Source of the DNA: Symsagittifera roscoffensis | Taxonomy: Eukaryota > Xenacoelomorpha > Acoela > Convolutidae | Assembly: GCF_963678635.1 (NCBI RefSeq) | Contig: NC_087067.1 | Location: forward strand, 4,473,072 to 4,537,071 | Length of the DNA: 64,000 nucleotides | Direction of reading: 5' to 3' | Part shown: positions 18,681 to 30,374 of the stretch, in pieces | How positions within the stretch are numbered: position 1 is the first letter of the stretch | Layout: each line of letters begins with the position of its first letter | Position numbers and translations under genes: made by a program | The notes under the pieces: generated by a model | Told to the model about the DNA's origin: nothing | Database searches by the model: none | Seen by the model: only the letters and a program-made list of their open reading frames with translations

Positions 18681-19651
18681 ATGACGAATTCAGAAATGCG
18701 AACTTCGAAGAAAAGAAACACAGGGCTATGTGACGCACCTGCGGATCCAGAAGTGGATCATGAAAAGACGTTGAGGCAGAGAATCAAAGCCCGAACCTCG
18801 ACCAGCACAAGCTACCTGGGATCGACAGGGTGACACCGCCACTTGTGACGCCAATAGTGGATAACGGAGCATCAATTGAAGAAGTCTTGACCAACCTAGT
18901 GGGAAGCATAGGAGAACAGAATGAACAGATGTCCTTATGAATGAATGAAAGGGCAGTCCACGTCGAGAGAGAAAATCTGCGGGAAGAGATCAACCGAAAC
19001 AGACAAGAAGTTAGTAGAAGCGAAAAACGCTTGAAGGAGAGAACGAATAAACACTTGGCGAAGAACCTGTCGCGATTGACGAGGGAAGCTGAGCAAAGAG
19101 AGTTACGATTGAGAGACGACATGCAGAAGTTGAGAATTCAACAAGAGCAGACTCTTGGGACTCTTGACACGAAGATAGATGCGATGATGGAGAGGCGAAC
19201 TCAGGCTATCATGGATAGGTTCAACGGGCTATTAGGCAGCAGGAGTGGATCAAAAGATGGGGAATCGAACTCGGGAGAACCCACTAGGGAGCCGAGGGCG
19301 AACTTCAATGAGCAGCAGAACAAGACAAGGACATATGGATCGACTAGAGGAAGGGGCAGTTCATCAGGCTGTACCACAAGGGATAGCAGAAAACGGGGCC
19401 CAGACATCAGAGGAAGTTCAAGTGGCAATAGACAGACCTCAAACGAACGACCGACGCAAGATGCACATGCGACTGGGAGTTGTGATTCCAGGAACAGGAG
19501 TCATGCGAGTCATGGAAGAAACAATCCCAGCGACCAGGACAGGAGGGAAAATCCAGAGCCCTTATCAGGGGGCAATGATGCTCAGGCGGGGCATTCAAGA
19601 GACGCTACATCAATGGCAGGCGGTAACGAAGAGATACGTGAACATATTTAA
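18681..19651 (+). pseudogene. Gag-like coiled-coil protein, copy B (truncated)
   Basis: ATG at 18,681 starts MTNSEMRTSKKRNTG; a frameshift near 18,795 and a stop at 18,938-18,940 precede the main frame 18,941-19,651. That frame has a long charged coiled coil (REEINRNRQEVSRSEKRLKER through LRLRDDMQKLRIQQEQ) and a Ser/Gly/Arg-rich tail. There is no capsid major-homology-like region and no CCHC knuckle, so the part that should join to protease is missing; it ends EEIREHI and runs into pol at about 19,650. Likely the first ORF of the element, after a 67-bp leader. Confidence 0.55.
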
Positions 19652-19669
19652 TTTATTTGGCAAATATAT

Positions 19670-20557
19670 TTGGGTGAAGAAGAACTTAAAGTCCGTAGGA
19701 TAGGTCATGACGCCATGATGGAGCAAGACGCGGTTCACGTTGGTTACAAAGCAGTTAAGACTGCGCATCTGCTCGTTACCAATGGGAAGAAAATCGGAGT
19801 CACAGGGCTCCTGGACAAAGGAGCGGTAGTGAGCGTGATGCCGATAAAAACTTGGGAAAGGATGGGCTTCACGAGGGAAGACCTAGTTCCGACGAATCTC
19901 TGAGTGGCTGCAGCCAATCGAGGAGCGATTTACGTAGCCGGAAAGACACCAATAACGATCCTTCACATGGGAGGACAGGATCTTCTTTGGATGAGCTTCC
20001 TGGTGGTAGAGAATTTGGACGACTCCCACCAGTTCATCTGGGGCAGAGATTTTGTCAGAAATTTCGACGTTATGATTGACTTGAACAGCGGCCTAATAAG
20101 GATTAGAAACCCGGGCCGGAAGTATGTTAAGAAACCAATTATTAGAATATTAACAGATGAAAATAAGGTACCAATCTTTTTAGATAGGAAGGGAAAAGTA
20201 CAGCGCGGACGAGCTGTAGCAGCAATTTTTAGAATGAAAAAATTGAATTCGTTGAGTGATAGTAAACAGGTTTGTTTGGTACCGAATCCAAATAGTCAAA
20301 ATTCAGTGATTTTAGGCCGGAGCTTCTCGGTAACTCGAAACGGACTGTGTGTGAGCATGTTATTGAATACACTGGACACCACGGTTTCAATTGAGCGTGG
20401 AAAGAAACTTGGTTACGCCTTGCCGATGAGGACCGACTATGAACAGACACAAAACTTGAAGATATATAGTGTGAAATACTGCCCTTATCATGCCAAAAAA
20501 GATATAATTTTTAAAATAATTAATGAATTCAAATCTATTCATAACCGAAACGGCTGA
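19670..20557 (+). pseudogene. Protease region, copy B (active site mutated)
   Basis: Same protein as at 201-746. The active-site motif reads GLLDKGAVVSVMP, with Lys replacing the Thr of DTG, and a TGA at 19,901-19,903 (CGG in copy A) splits it. The second frame 19,904-20,557 has FIWGRDF and continues past the copy A stop through IFRMKKLNSLSDSKQVCLVP and LGRSFSVTRNGLCVS, showing what followed the protease in the intact element. Confidence 0.8.
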
Positions 20558-20626
20558 CGGCTTGTCGAGCTGCTCGAGTTTTCCGAACGCCCCTCGTCAT
20601 ATGAACTAGAACCTGACAAACCGGTT

Positions 20627-21050
20627 TTGCCAGAAATAGAACACTTAGAAGGGAAAATAGGCGCGGGAGATTTTGAATCATTGCGGGCGGTTTTAAATCA
20701 AAACGCGGATGTATTTTCAAAACATAAGGCGGATATCGGTTGTTGCAACTTCGTCGAACACGAAATTGAACTAGAGGAAGGTGCCGTTCCCCATAGCGAA
20801 GGCGCAAGACAAATTACCTCACATAAAGCAGAAGCGTGCCTAGCGGAAAAAAATTTTTCTCGAATACGACATGATAGAACCCTCGAAATCACCGTGGGCT
20901 TGCGGGGTAGTCATGGCAAAAAAGAAAAAGGGCAGCTTAGGTTCTGTTGCGACTTTCGTTACTTGAACGCGGTGAAATAAAAGACGTGTACCCGATACCG
21001 CGAAAGGACGAAAGCCCCTCAAAACTTGATGAGGCCAAGTTCTTCACCAC
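20627..21050 (+). pseudogene. Reverse transcriptase N-terminal remnant, copy B
   Basis: Frame to 20,980 holds FSKHKADIGCCNFVEHEIELE and GQLRFCCDFRYLNAV, with a local frameshift around 20,850-20,900. The DVYPIPRKDE and AKFFTT blocks follow in another frame. At 21,050 the sequence jumps to the thumb as in copy A, so the catalytic palm is missing. Confidence 0.8.
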
Positions 21051-21584
21051 TCGATGAGGTCTTTGGCTGTATGAAGAGAGCAGGCTTGAAATGCAAACTA
21101 TCTAAATGTGAGACATTCCGGGATTCAATCAAGTATCTAGGAAAAATGGTGGACAGGCATGGTGTGAGACCGGACCCGGACGCAGTAGAGGCTGTGTTGA
21201 CATGGAAGGCTCCCAGAACGGACACACAACTCATGAGCTTCCTAGGATTTGCCAATTTTTACCGGGAGTTCATAAAAGGATATGCAGACAAGGTGTATCC
21301 CATGCAGAAGCTGATGCGCAACAAAGGAAAGAAGTTCGAATGGAGCGAAGAAGCACAAGCTGCCTTCGAGAACATAAAGCGGGAACTGTGCGAAGAGCCA
21401 GTGCTAGGCATGCCTACAGAGAAGGGCATGTATGTTCTTGAAACAGACGCATCAGTAGTAGCCCTCTCAGGAATACTGCATCAAGAGCAGGAATGGAATG
21501 GAAGAAAAGTTCTCCGTCCCATTGCATATGGCAGTAAGGTGTTAAGTGACACTGAGATAAAATATGGTGCACCGAAAGAAAAAG
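21051..21584 (+). pseudogene. RT connection and first half of RNase H, copy B
   Basis: Encodes KCETFRDSIKYLGKMVD, FLGFANFYREFIKGYA, FEWSEEAQAAFENIK and the RNase H start LETDASVVALSG to YGAPK. The second half of RNase H, present in copy A at 2,204-2,524, is missing and is replaced by a duplicated RT segment. Confidence 0.82.
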
Positions 21585-21753
21585 GGCAAAAAAGAAAAAG
21601 GGCAGCTTAGGTTCTGTTGCGACTTTCGTTACTTGAACGCGGTGAAATAAAAGACGTGTACCCGATACCGCGAAAGGACGAAAGCCCCTCAAAACTTGAT
21701 GAGGCCAAGTTCTTCACCACTCGATGAGGTCTTTGGCTGTATGAAGAGAGCAG
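21585..21753 (+). repeat. 169-bp duplicated RT segment
   Basis: Direct copy of 20,915-21,083 (offset 670), from GGCAAAAAAGAAAAAGGGCA to TGAAGAGAGCAG. It carries the RT palm-deletion junction with it, so it arose after that deletion. It is followed at once by an inverted copy of part of itself. Confidence 0.88.
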
Positions 21754-21764
21754 CCAAAGACCTC
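21726..21764. repeat. Perfect 13-bp inverted repeat at rearrangement breakpoint
   Basis: GAGGTCTTTGGCT (21,726-21,738) and AGCCAAAGACCTC (21,752-21,764) are exact reverse complements around a 13-base loop. The source region at 21,056-21,083 has only the first arm, so the second arm was created during the rearrangement, as expected from snap-back synthesis. Confidence 0.85.
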
Positions 21765-21773
21765 AAAGAAACT

Positions 21774-22899
21774 CAAAAAATCTCTCGCATGAACAAAAAC
21801 AGCCTCTCCTTATTGGAAAAAACGGTGCAGGTCACACCACAAGTGATGCGGATGCTGGGTGGATTTTTGGAGAGAGAAGTGACCAGAGATGACCCCGATT
21901 AGGCAGCAGCCATGGCAACACTGACAGTCAGCGAGAAGGTGAAGATTATGCCGTCAAGACGACAACACAAAGAAAATGAAAGGGATTGTAGGACTATAGT
22001 TCAGCAACTAGTGTCCTCGATACCCCAAATTGTTTTGACACGCACATCGCACAAACGGAAAAAACAGGTGAAAGGGACACTAAAGAAAACAGTCAACTTC
22101 GAGGATCAAGATCAGTGGGGCGAAGAGGTTGATTGAAAGCTGGAGCAAGATTATTTGTCCGGGGAGACAAACGGTGAGGAGAGAGGGCGAGTTCAGGATC
22201 AACACCAGGGACAAGAAAGTTTGTCCGGGGAGTCTGATGTAGAAGAAAAAAGTTCCTGATAAGGAACAGGACCTGGAGGATAAAATTTGGTCCGTGGAGT
22301 TCAGATGGATGAACAGAACACACAGAACGGATCCGGAGGAGCGAACGTGCTCTATCGCAGAATCTTCAATGGATGACAACTCCCGGAACTCAGGAATCGA
22401 CACCTACTCAGACAGGAAATCGAGCTCAGGATCGGTGCTGTCAGAGCTAGCGATCCACACACTACTGGTGGAGACTCGAGCAAGGGATCTGGACAGGGAG
22501 GTATATCAAAACCCTGACAGTGATCGCTACCTCATACCAGGTGAGAGAGTCTTTGACGACGCAGCAGATGATCTGGAAAAACTAGCGGCATCGAAATGCT
22601 CGATAAGTTTTTTGCCACAAAAAGAGGTAGTCAGGACTGATCTTCAACCGTTCGAACAAGAAACACGACCGTTGGCGAAGATTTGGTGCGTTAAGATGGA
22701 AGATGACAAACGCAAATGCAATGAACAGTAATATGAGGGTCATGAAGACATACTTGAAGTCAAGATACAGATTCTCGGATCTACTAACAGCGCAGAGAAA
22801 TGACCGCATGACGAGCAACCTGAAAAGGTGGATCGAAAATGGAGCTCCGGACAAAGGTGACCTGAGGAAGACCGTTACCGCATTCTGAGACAGTACTTT
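21774..22899 (+). pseudogene. RNase H-integrase linker, copy B
   Basis: Frames 21,774-22,136, 22,294-22,731 and 22,703-22,888 match copy A (2,670-3,790). Shared features are the stop cluster at about 22,137-22,290 and the Ser-rich acidic segment. Private features are TAG at 21,900-21,902 and a deletion near 22,705 that fuses DDKR to KCNEQ. Downstream, LKRWIENGAPDKGDL leads into the integrase. Confidence 0.55.
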
Positions 22900-24026
22900 A
22901 TGCAGAAAGAGGGAAGGTCATATCTGAACAAGGACGGAATTGTGGTTTGTAAGAGGAGAGAAGAAGACGAGGTCCTGAACAAATATAACGCGATGGTGTT
23001 GCCGCAACTCTATCAGACAGAACTTTTATTCAAGTCACATGATCAGATGGGCCATCAGGGAACCGACAAAGTATACCAGAGGATCCTGAAACGCTTTGAG
23101 TGGCCTGGAATGAAAAAAGCATGCGAGAAGTGGGTAGCAGCATGTCTGTCATACCAACAGGTCAAGGATCCGAGGAAATTGCAATTTCACTTGCAGTCGA
23201 TCGAGTCATCTGAATTCAACGAGGTAGTGCAGATTGATCACCAAAAGATATGTATGACAGACAGTGGCTACAATCAAGTCTTGGTCATGATAGATCACTT
23301 CAAGAAGTATGCAGAGGCCGTGCCCTGCATAACTGCCTCAGCAGAAAAGACGTGCGATCACCTAATCAATACGTGGATAGCGAGACATGGTTTCCGATGA
23401 CGTTTCAATTGGATAACGGAACAATTTTAGTGGGAGATCTTACGAAAGAGCTCATGAGGCGTTCACACGTGGCTCAAGCTCACTCCACGACATACCATCC
23501 CCAGACGATTGGCTTAGTGGAAAGGCAAAATCGAACGTTAGTGTCGATGCTGAAGGTATATTGTTCCAGGTACATGACCGATTGCGACAGATATATTCCA
23601 CAGGTTATGGGAGCTTCCAACAGCACGCAACACTCCACCACCGGAGTTAGTCCACGCATGATATTAACTGGACACGAGAAGTCTTTGCCCTTGACTTTCT
23701 TTTACCCTAAGTATGAGGGGAAGAAAATATCACCACAAATCTACGTAAGGGATGTGATTAGACGTCAACAAGAACTAAATGACTTTTGTGGACGGAACAC
23801 TCAGCAGGCAAAGGCAAGTCAGAGGAAAAGATTCGATAAAAAAGCAGCTGGTGCAAAAGCTTACTCGGTAGGAGACTATGAATGGGTACTTCAAAATGTT
23901 ATACCACCGAAAGGAACGAAAAAGCTCCTAAAAAGTGGAGGGGACCCTTCATTATTACGGAAGTGCACCACGAGGGGCGTTTTTATAGACTGAGTACCGG
24001 CCGAGCCGCTCACTACGAGAACATTA
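22900..24026 (+). pseudogene. Integrase, copy B
   Basis: Zinc region has SHDQMGHQGTDKVYQRI but CLSYQQ, losing one zinc cysteine kept in copy A. First aspartate in NEVVQIDHQKI. The frame ends at TGA 23,398-23,400 because of the one-base deletion shared with copy A. The rest continues in the frame 23,250-23,993 with FQLDNGTILVGDL (second Asp) and GLVERQNRTL (Glu). Tail YSVGDYEWVLQNVIPPKG with a further shift near 23,935 before GPFIITEVHHEGRFYRL. This is the more complete of the two integrase copies. Confidence 0.85.
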
Positions 24027-24140
24027 AGCCACCCAGCTCATCGACAGATAGACCCTGCCTAAGAGGTCAATGAGAAAGGGACCAGGGGAAAGAACGATGG
24101 AAATGAGGTCGTAGAGGAAGGATCAAGTCCACCACTGGAC

Positions 24141-24430
24141 ATGGATCACAACGAGGTGATTGATGCAGATGAAGAAACCTTACCCTACGCAGAGGAGGAC
24201 TGGCAAGACCCCGAACAAATGGAGGTCCCCAAAAATTTGGAACTAGATCTTCCGTTTACGATACAGACACGTCAGAGTGACAGGACAAGACTCACGAAGA
24301 AATATAATCCTTACGGAGATGACTTCGTTATGGACAAGATAGATCTGAAGAAGATAGTGGAAGAAGTAGTGGGTCTAGAAGAAATAACTGTGTCATAGGA
24401 CATTGACATAGTCGACCATCACAACGAGTA
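24141..24430 (+). pseudogene. Acidic pol tail, copy B
   Basis: Same as 5,030-5,305: DADEETLPYAEEDWQDPE, FTIQTRQSDRTRLTKKYNP. TAG at 24,396-24,398 is private. A 54-bp insert (about 24,545-24,598), containing imperfect direct copies of CCAATGGA(G/C)ACCAGT, follows downstream. Confidence 0.5.
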
Positions 24431-24711
24431 GTGGGTCGATGACCGGTCCAATTCGACGATAAGCAACAGCAATCCTATGAACAAGACTTGACAAACTTGA
24501 GTTTCTTGGCATGGCGGAACGAAGTGACGTCGGACCCAATGGAGACCAGTGTCACGATTCCCAGTGTCCCAATGGACACCAGTAGATCGTGAAAGCATGA
24601 AATAAATAAAAACCGAAAGGGATGATCCTTCCTGAGCTGCCCAGGGAGGGCAATTACTCTTTCCTACTTCCAACCTCCATTTATTATCCGGTATGAGATC
24701 GACGGTGACGT

Positions 24712-25171
24712 CGATGGATATTTTTGTCTGAGGAGTGGGGGTAGGACCTACCCACACTGAAAAATTATTAATAAAAAAATTAAGAGTAGCAAGAGAGACA
24801 GGTGATCTAGAAGAGAAACAGGCGAGGACCCTAAGAAACCGGACATAGGTAGAGTAGTTGAGTCATATTTTAGCAAATGAATTCTCAAGTAGCATAATGT
24901 TGACAGATAGCGATTCTATACTCACAAACAGAACATGTGCGATAGCGATGACAACAGACATGAGTTTCAAGACAGCGTTAGCAGCGGATTTCAACAGAGA
25001 ATATAAAAACATAGAATTCCTTTGCGAACTTAGTGAACGAACTCTCGCTTCCGGTATACGATCCGAACCGGGGACAACTGCATCCACGGGAACTGTATGC
25101 ACTGATACACGTAACCTACTCTGATACTAATATACAAGTATACTTACATAAGAAACATTATTTAAGTATAG
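24712..25171 (+). pseudogene. Macro-domain-like ORF, copy B (internal deletion)
   Basis: Starts MDIFV, has GVGVGPTHTEKLLIKKLR, the same two stops near 24,852 as in A, then frame 24,858-25,124. About 185 bp are missing after IEFLC, removing the KYLCFLVTR to VEREV part of the domain; the end peptide is out of frame. Clearly non-functional. Confidence 0.55.
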
Positions 25172-25550
25172 GCTGAAAATAAGTTGCATGCAGGAAGGCG
25201 TCTTAACAAATGTGGGTTGTGTGTGTTATGTTATGTTACCTGTTATGTTGATAAAACCCTGGGTAAGAAGGAATTAGTGACCATGAATAACCGTATGACA
25301 ATCTTAGGAATAGATCCAAAGTTTGGACTGTCCATTCTTAGGTCGAACTCAAAAAATTTTAGTAACAAACTGATTTTAATAAATTTTAGGATAAAAATCT
25401 TTTTATCCAACTGTTTTAAATAAATTTTAATATAAAATTGGAGTAAAGCTGACAAATGTGATAATCGTGACCTTTTTTCTAGAACCTGATTGAGCATTTA
25501 ATTATTCACTTAATTCATCAAACTGATAATAGAATCGAATCTGAAGGAAC
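25172..25550. other. Spacer before accessory block, copy B
   Basis: Matches 6,172-6,546. GATAAAACCC stands where copy A1 has AATAAA. No coding sequence. Confidence 0.3.
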
Positions 25551-27096
25551 ATGGACAACTTCAACTTGAACGAATTGATGGACCTGGCAGAGGCATATGT
25601 GGGACCAATGGTAGATGCGATATATCATCGGCTGATGCATCGAGACTTCGCTCTGGAGGACCCGAGGTAGTCATGTTGCTGACTGCCTTAATAAACATCT
25701 CAGGTTTGATAACCGTGGGGACCGCCCCACTGAAGTCTTATTGATGGCAACACATGGAGAAAGAGGAGTACTAGACCGCCCGAACATGAGGGTAATGAGG
25801 TGGAGAAACGGGGCTCTCTCAGGATGTGACTTGGCGAACGAGCCTGGATTGGGAAGTTCCCGGACCTACCAACCAGGTGAGATGCCTCTGCCAACCAAGC
25901 CTTGGCCTGGCCTGAGAAGGATGCATCAGGAGATGAACAGCGAGGCTGCCTCGTCTAATTCACAACTGAGAGCACCTGTACCACCAAAGAGGGCGAGAGT
26001 AGAGGAAGAGGTTCAGAAGAACGAAACCATGCAAGATCTTAACGGAACGATGGAAGAACTGGAGAAGACCAGAAGGAAGCTGGACGAAATGACCAAGACC
26101 ATGCTCAGTACAGAAGAAGATAGAGACATGTGGAAAAGTCAGTTTGAAGATTGTAACAAGAAACAGGGTGAAGAAATAGAGCGCTTGAGGCAAGAATACA
26201 AAGAGCGAATCGCGCGGCTGGCGTTGACGACAGCCGTAGAAAAAACGATACCTACAAGGAATATTCCTCGTGGGCAGTCCCCGATGGAACTTTTGACGCC
26301 TCGCGAGTTGAGTCAAACGACGGAGACGCGACTCCCAGCTACAACTGGTCGAGTGACAATCCCGGACACGAATGACACCCTAGGTAGAGAAGTCGAGGAG
26401 CAAACGGTGAGAAAATTGATAGAAACAGCTGGACGATTGGTCGCTAATAGGAATGCGCCAAATTCCGGGGTCACTGCACCCTATGGAACAATCGATGACA
26501 GGGGCAGAGTACAACTCTTCCAAGAGATGATGACGAGAACGGGAGTTAGTGATACAACGTTACCGACAAAGAGCTCTAAGGTCCCAGAAAGAAAGATACG
26601 AGAAATGCCGATGAAGAAAGTGTCATCAGTGATTGACGTGCAGAAGAACAACCAGTTGAAGTGTTGTTTCACAGGAGTTCCGGACACGGATTCGCGAGCC
26701 TGCTTCAATCGATCCACTTGGAGCCCAGCAGTAAACCTGCAGCAACCGCCACTTGGGACATCACATCTGATACTGGGTGACAGCTTAGCGAGAGTACTCC
26801 AGATTTTGAGGACCTCCTGGATCACTACGGTGATGGCCTTTGGAGATGCAACGATAGCCCAGCTATTTTGGATGGTGGAGCTGATGAACCCAGGGAGGAT
26901 CCTTAACATGTTGATCCTAATAGGGACGAACAATGTATCAAAAGGCTCAGATGAGGAAGAGGCACAACGGGAGTCGATGATGGTGTGCCTATTTACTACT
27001 CTCTGGCATAAATTCAAGTGCGCGGTACTGACCGTCTGCACCGTACCCATAAGCACAAAAATGTTGACAGCGACAGGAAGAAGACATATTGAATGA
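25551..27096 (+). pseudogene. Accessory polyprotein N-terminus to SGNH domain 1, copy B
   Basis: ATG at 25,551 starts MDNFNLNELMDLAEAYVGP; after a shift near 25,668 the frame 25,741-27,096 is open for 451 codons. It reads through the coiled coil (MEELEKTRRKLDEMTKTM) directly into LILGDSLARVL (block I) and ILIGTNNVSKG (block III with intact Gly and Asn). This shows that the coiled coil and SGNH domain belong to one protein. A TGA at 27,094-27,096 (GGA in copy A) ends it before block V. Confidence 0.65.
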
Positions 27097-28258
27097 GTCA
27101 TCGGGTGGAACAAAATGATAAGGAACTTGGCGAGTCGGAATGCTGGACAGATGATCCTTATGGACATTGAACACGAGCTGAGAGCTATGGATCAGGCCAG
27201 ACTAACCACCGATGAGATCCACTTTGATAGCATTGAAGGACAAGCCTGGTTGAACCGTGTCTTCCAACATTGACTGGATGAAATGGAAGTCAAGCTCTTT
27301 GACACGGGAGTGCTGAAGAAGGAAGAAACCACTAATGAGCCGGCAATTTCAACCTTTGTGCGCTCTAACTTAGAAACACGTTTGGGAACGGTCCCAGCAG
27401 TGACCTACAGGCCGCAAAGCTCTAGCGAGCCAGGGCAAAGGACAGATGTACAAGATCGATTGGGGGAAGCGCCAATGAGAAGAACCGTCCATCCAAGACG
27501 AAGATTAGGACCTGTCAATCCGACCGCGGAGACGACCAGCACCTCAAGATCAGAAACAAGATCAGAGACGATGAGGACAAGTCGAGAGGAGCGACGCCCA
27601 GACAGGAGCTCTTTGATGTGGTCGAGGCCCATACCTTCTCCCTGGCATACATACAAACAGGATCTGATAAAATTGAACCTTCAGACGGTGAACTTTGCAG
27701 CAGATGCCATGAGAATGTTAAATGGAGCGAGATTGTCTGTCAACGGACTGTGTTCAATAACAGGCGTGGAATGGTTGATAGCCGCTGGCCTCAACCGCCT
27801 TGAGATTTGCCGACTTAGAGGGTCTGCCCTCAAATAATACAATGGGTCCAGTGAATGCAAGACCATTGCAAGATGTGAAGCTGAATCACGATGAAGGAAA
27901 TCGAGAAGAAAGACCCGGAAGATTCTTGACGACGAGGGCATCAATAGGACAACATGTAAAAATGTTCAAACGGATAAAAGCATCCCCAGGTCACGTAAAA
28001 GAAAGAGCGTACCCGAAACAAGAAAACCAAGAAGGTGATGTTCAGAGATACGGTGGATTGAAGGCAATCAAGAAAGTTGAGACCATCTTTGCTGCGTATG
28101 ACAAAGCAGAAATGAGGAAGGCAGGCAAAGATCATGGTAGTCGCGAGCTCAGAACTCGTGTATACCTCCAAGTCTCTGTTTTGGCCTGATATTATAATGT
28201 TGGCAGCGGTCGACCTGGACCTAATGCCGTCTGTGTCGATGGCAATCGGGGTACAATG
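27097..28258 (+). pseudogene. SGNH domain 1 end and linker, copy B
   Basis: After the private stop, the frame continues with LTTDEIHFDSIEGQAWLN, where D (27,211-27,213) and H (27,220-27,222) complete the SGNH catalytic set, then a TGA at about 27,271. Frames 27,283-27,837 and 27,800-28,189 carry the Arg/Thr-rich linker and the RFADLEGLPSNNT segment. A small insertion near 28,123 and deletion near 27,790 shift frames. Ends at the shared TGA (28,257-28,259). Confidence 0.55.
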
Positions 28259-28268
28259 ACAGACAGAA

Positions 28269-29505
28269 ATGAACCCAATCACAATCGTATTTGCTGGCCT
28301 GAACGACCATCTACACAGTAGGGGTTTCCTGAGCAGACTCAGAGAGCCTACGACAGCCGAAGACGCTGTATGGCTAGCTATAAAGGATGTCCTCGAATCA
28401 ATGGGTGAAGTAGTAGACACCCCGAAAGAAGGTGCCTTCACAAAGATAATACCGAGAGCCGTGTTTGCACTGTCTTCGGGATATGCAGAGCTCCCGGATG
28501 GACTGCAGCTTGTATATGCGATGGTAGCTTTGCTCTCAAAGGAAATATGATGTGATCATATCTGCCCCAAATCGCGGAATAGAGATGGAGAATCTGAGGC
28601 CACTCAGCGCTGAATTTCCCGCGGTGTGGTCTGACATCTCAAATGCGATGCGAGGATTTAAGGACAATTCACTACACATGTTAGTGTTAGACGAGGTACT
28701 GGGTTTGGAACTGTCCAACTTCAGCCGACAACTCAAACTGAAACCAGGAATTGACGATGACCATAAAGTGATCGCAGCGATGTCAAACGATTTATGGTTC
28801 CGAGGAATGGAAATGAAGGAGGAAGGAGAGAGAAGGAAGAAGTCCAAGGAGACAAGAGCTCACTTGGAAGCGATGCTTTTGAGAAAGAAACCAGAGGCTA
28901 ACAAGTGGCTGCACTTGACCCCTCGGATAGCAGCATTGGGCGCGGATGCTATCGAGCGAGGCCCAGTGATGATCAGGAAAATCCATGCCTACCTAGTGAA
29001 AGAGGTAATCCTGACCAAAAATGCTGAAGAGAAGTCAGCCGAGTTCGTGAACAGAGTGTTTCAAGTGACCCTGGAAGCTCTCTGGACACAAAATGTGAAA
29101 GGAGAAGAAGGCTCTGACCGGACTGACAGCATGCTGGAAGGGCTAGGAGCTGGATGGACCGCGTCCTTCTTGAAAAAATTTTACCCCTCGCTTTCTCGAT
29201 ATCTGATAGAAGCATTCCTCCAGGCAGTCGTAGAAGTATCGATCGTTGAATTACTAGCCCTGTTCGTGACGTTTGGAGCAGAAAACTTTGTGAAACGGCC
29301 AGCGATACTGCTCATCGAAGGAGTGCAGAATTTGCGACTAGACACACTTCTAACGGCGATCGCGATAACGCATGAAAACTTGGCAGGAGTGATGAATTTG
29401 ACACGCTATCCAGTGCAGATGAGAGAGAACGTGAGGAAATTCGATGTGAAGCGATCCACGGATTCCTGTAAAAGGATAAAAGATTTGCGACATACTCTTA
29501 TCTAG
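28269..29505 (+). pseudogene. SGNH-like domain 2 and helical region, copy B
   Basis: Frames 28,269-28,550 and 28,552-29,505 with the same one-base shift as copy A. Copy B retains 57 bp lost in A, reading LHMLVLDEVLGLELSNFSRQ between NAMRGFKD and LKLKPGIDDDH. This strand-helix segment before block V fits an SGNH fold well. Catalytic candidates: GLND (block III) and DDDH (block V). Confidence 0.5.
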
Positions 29506-29567
29506 TACCTCCTGCAGCAGAATTGCTTTGGAATAGGAGAGGACGAAACTATTCAACGGGAGGAAGA

Positions 29568-30329
29568 TTTGCGACGTCATGTTGGGGGCGTGCCCCTGCT
29601 AACTGATCTGAGCTTAGCTATGAGGACCAATCCCTTAGCATTGATCAGAGGAGCCACTGAGTGCGGCGTTCGTGACGGTCATATATGGACCCGCAGTCCC
29701 TGATGTTAAGGTGGAAGCATACAAGAGGTCGGTGCTGCACCTGAACCTCATATCAGCAGTGGACGGAAGTGCGCTGAATTGGTGTGAGCAGCATGTACTG
29801 CGAGAGCTCATGAGCGAAGACCTATTGTTTGCAAAGATATCGGAGCCAGAGATGATGGTCGTCGACTTTGACGATCACTTCCGTGATCGTATGGGAGAAG
29901 TGGACAGAGGACACATTGAAGTTTTCCCTAAACTCTGGAATCTAAGACCCTACGACAAAACAATTGGCCAGGTCACAAGAATTCCTCGACTGACTGCAGC
30001 ATACCATAAGGTGAGAGAAAAAAGGCTGGGGTGAAAGGCTGGGGTGATTACAAAAAACTGCCGGATGAAAGCCCTGATTACCGCCTGATAAGAAGGATGC
30101 TGCTCGGAGCAGTCTCCGCAGTGCAAACCCCTAGGATGGGAGCCTTTGAGACTGACGAAAGGAGAATGGCAGTAATGCTGCAGTGCTACAGTATACGCAG
30201 TTTGCTTACATGGATGAAGCAACTAGGAGACGAATGAGCAATGCAGCGACTCCGAAGCCTGGGAGGTTTGACGAGGAATGGGCGAAACTGGATCTAGCGC
30301 CTATGATTATGAGAGGCAAGGCTGACTAA
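29568..30329 (+). pseudogene. Unrecognised accessory segment, copy B
   Basis: Counterpart of 12,159-12,953 with a ~14-bp loss near 29,690, a local tandem copy of AAAGGCTGGGGTGA near 30,025, and a ~37-bp loss near 30,170. Readable blocks include LNWCEQHVLRELMSEDLLFAKI and GRFDEEWAKLDLAPMIM. Confidence 0.45.
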
Positions 30330-30374
30330 CCAGAAGCCTCCTTAATCTTAACGAGTGTAAAACTAGGGTTAACG

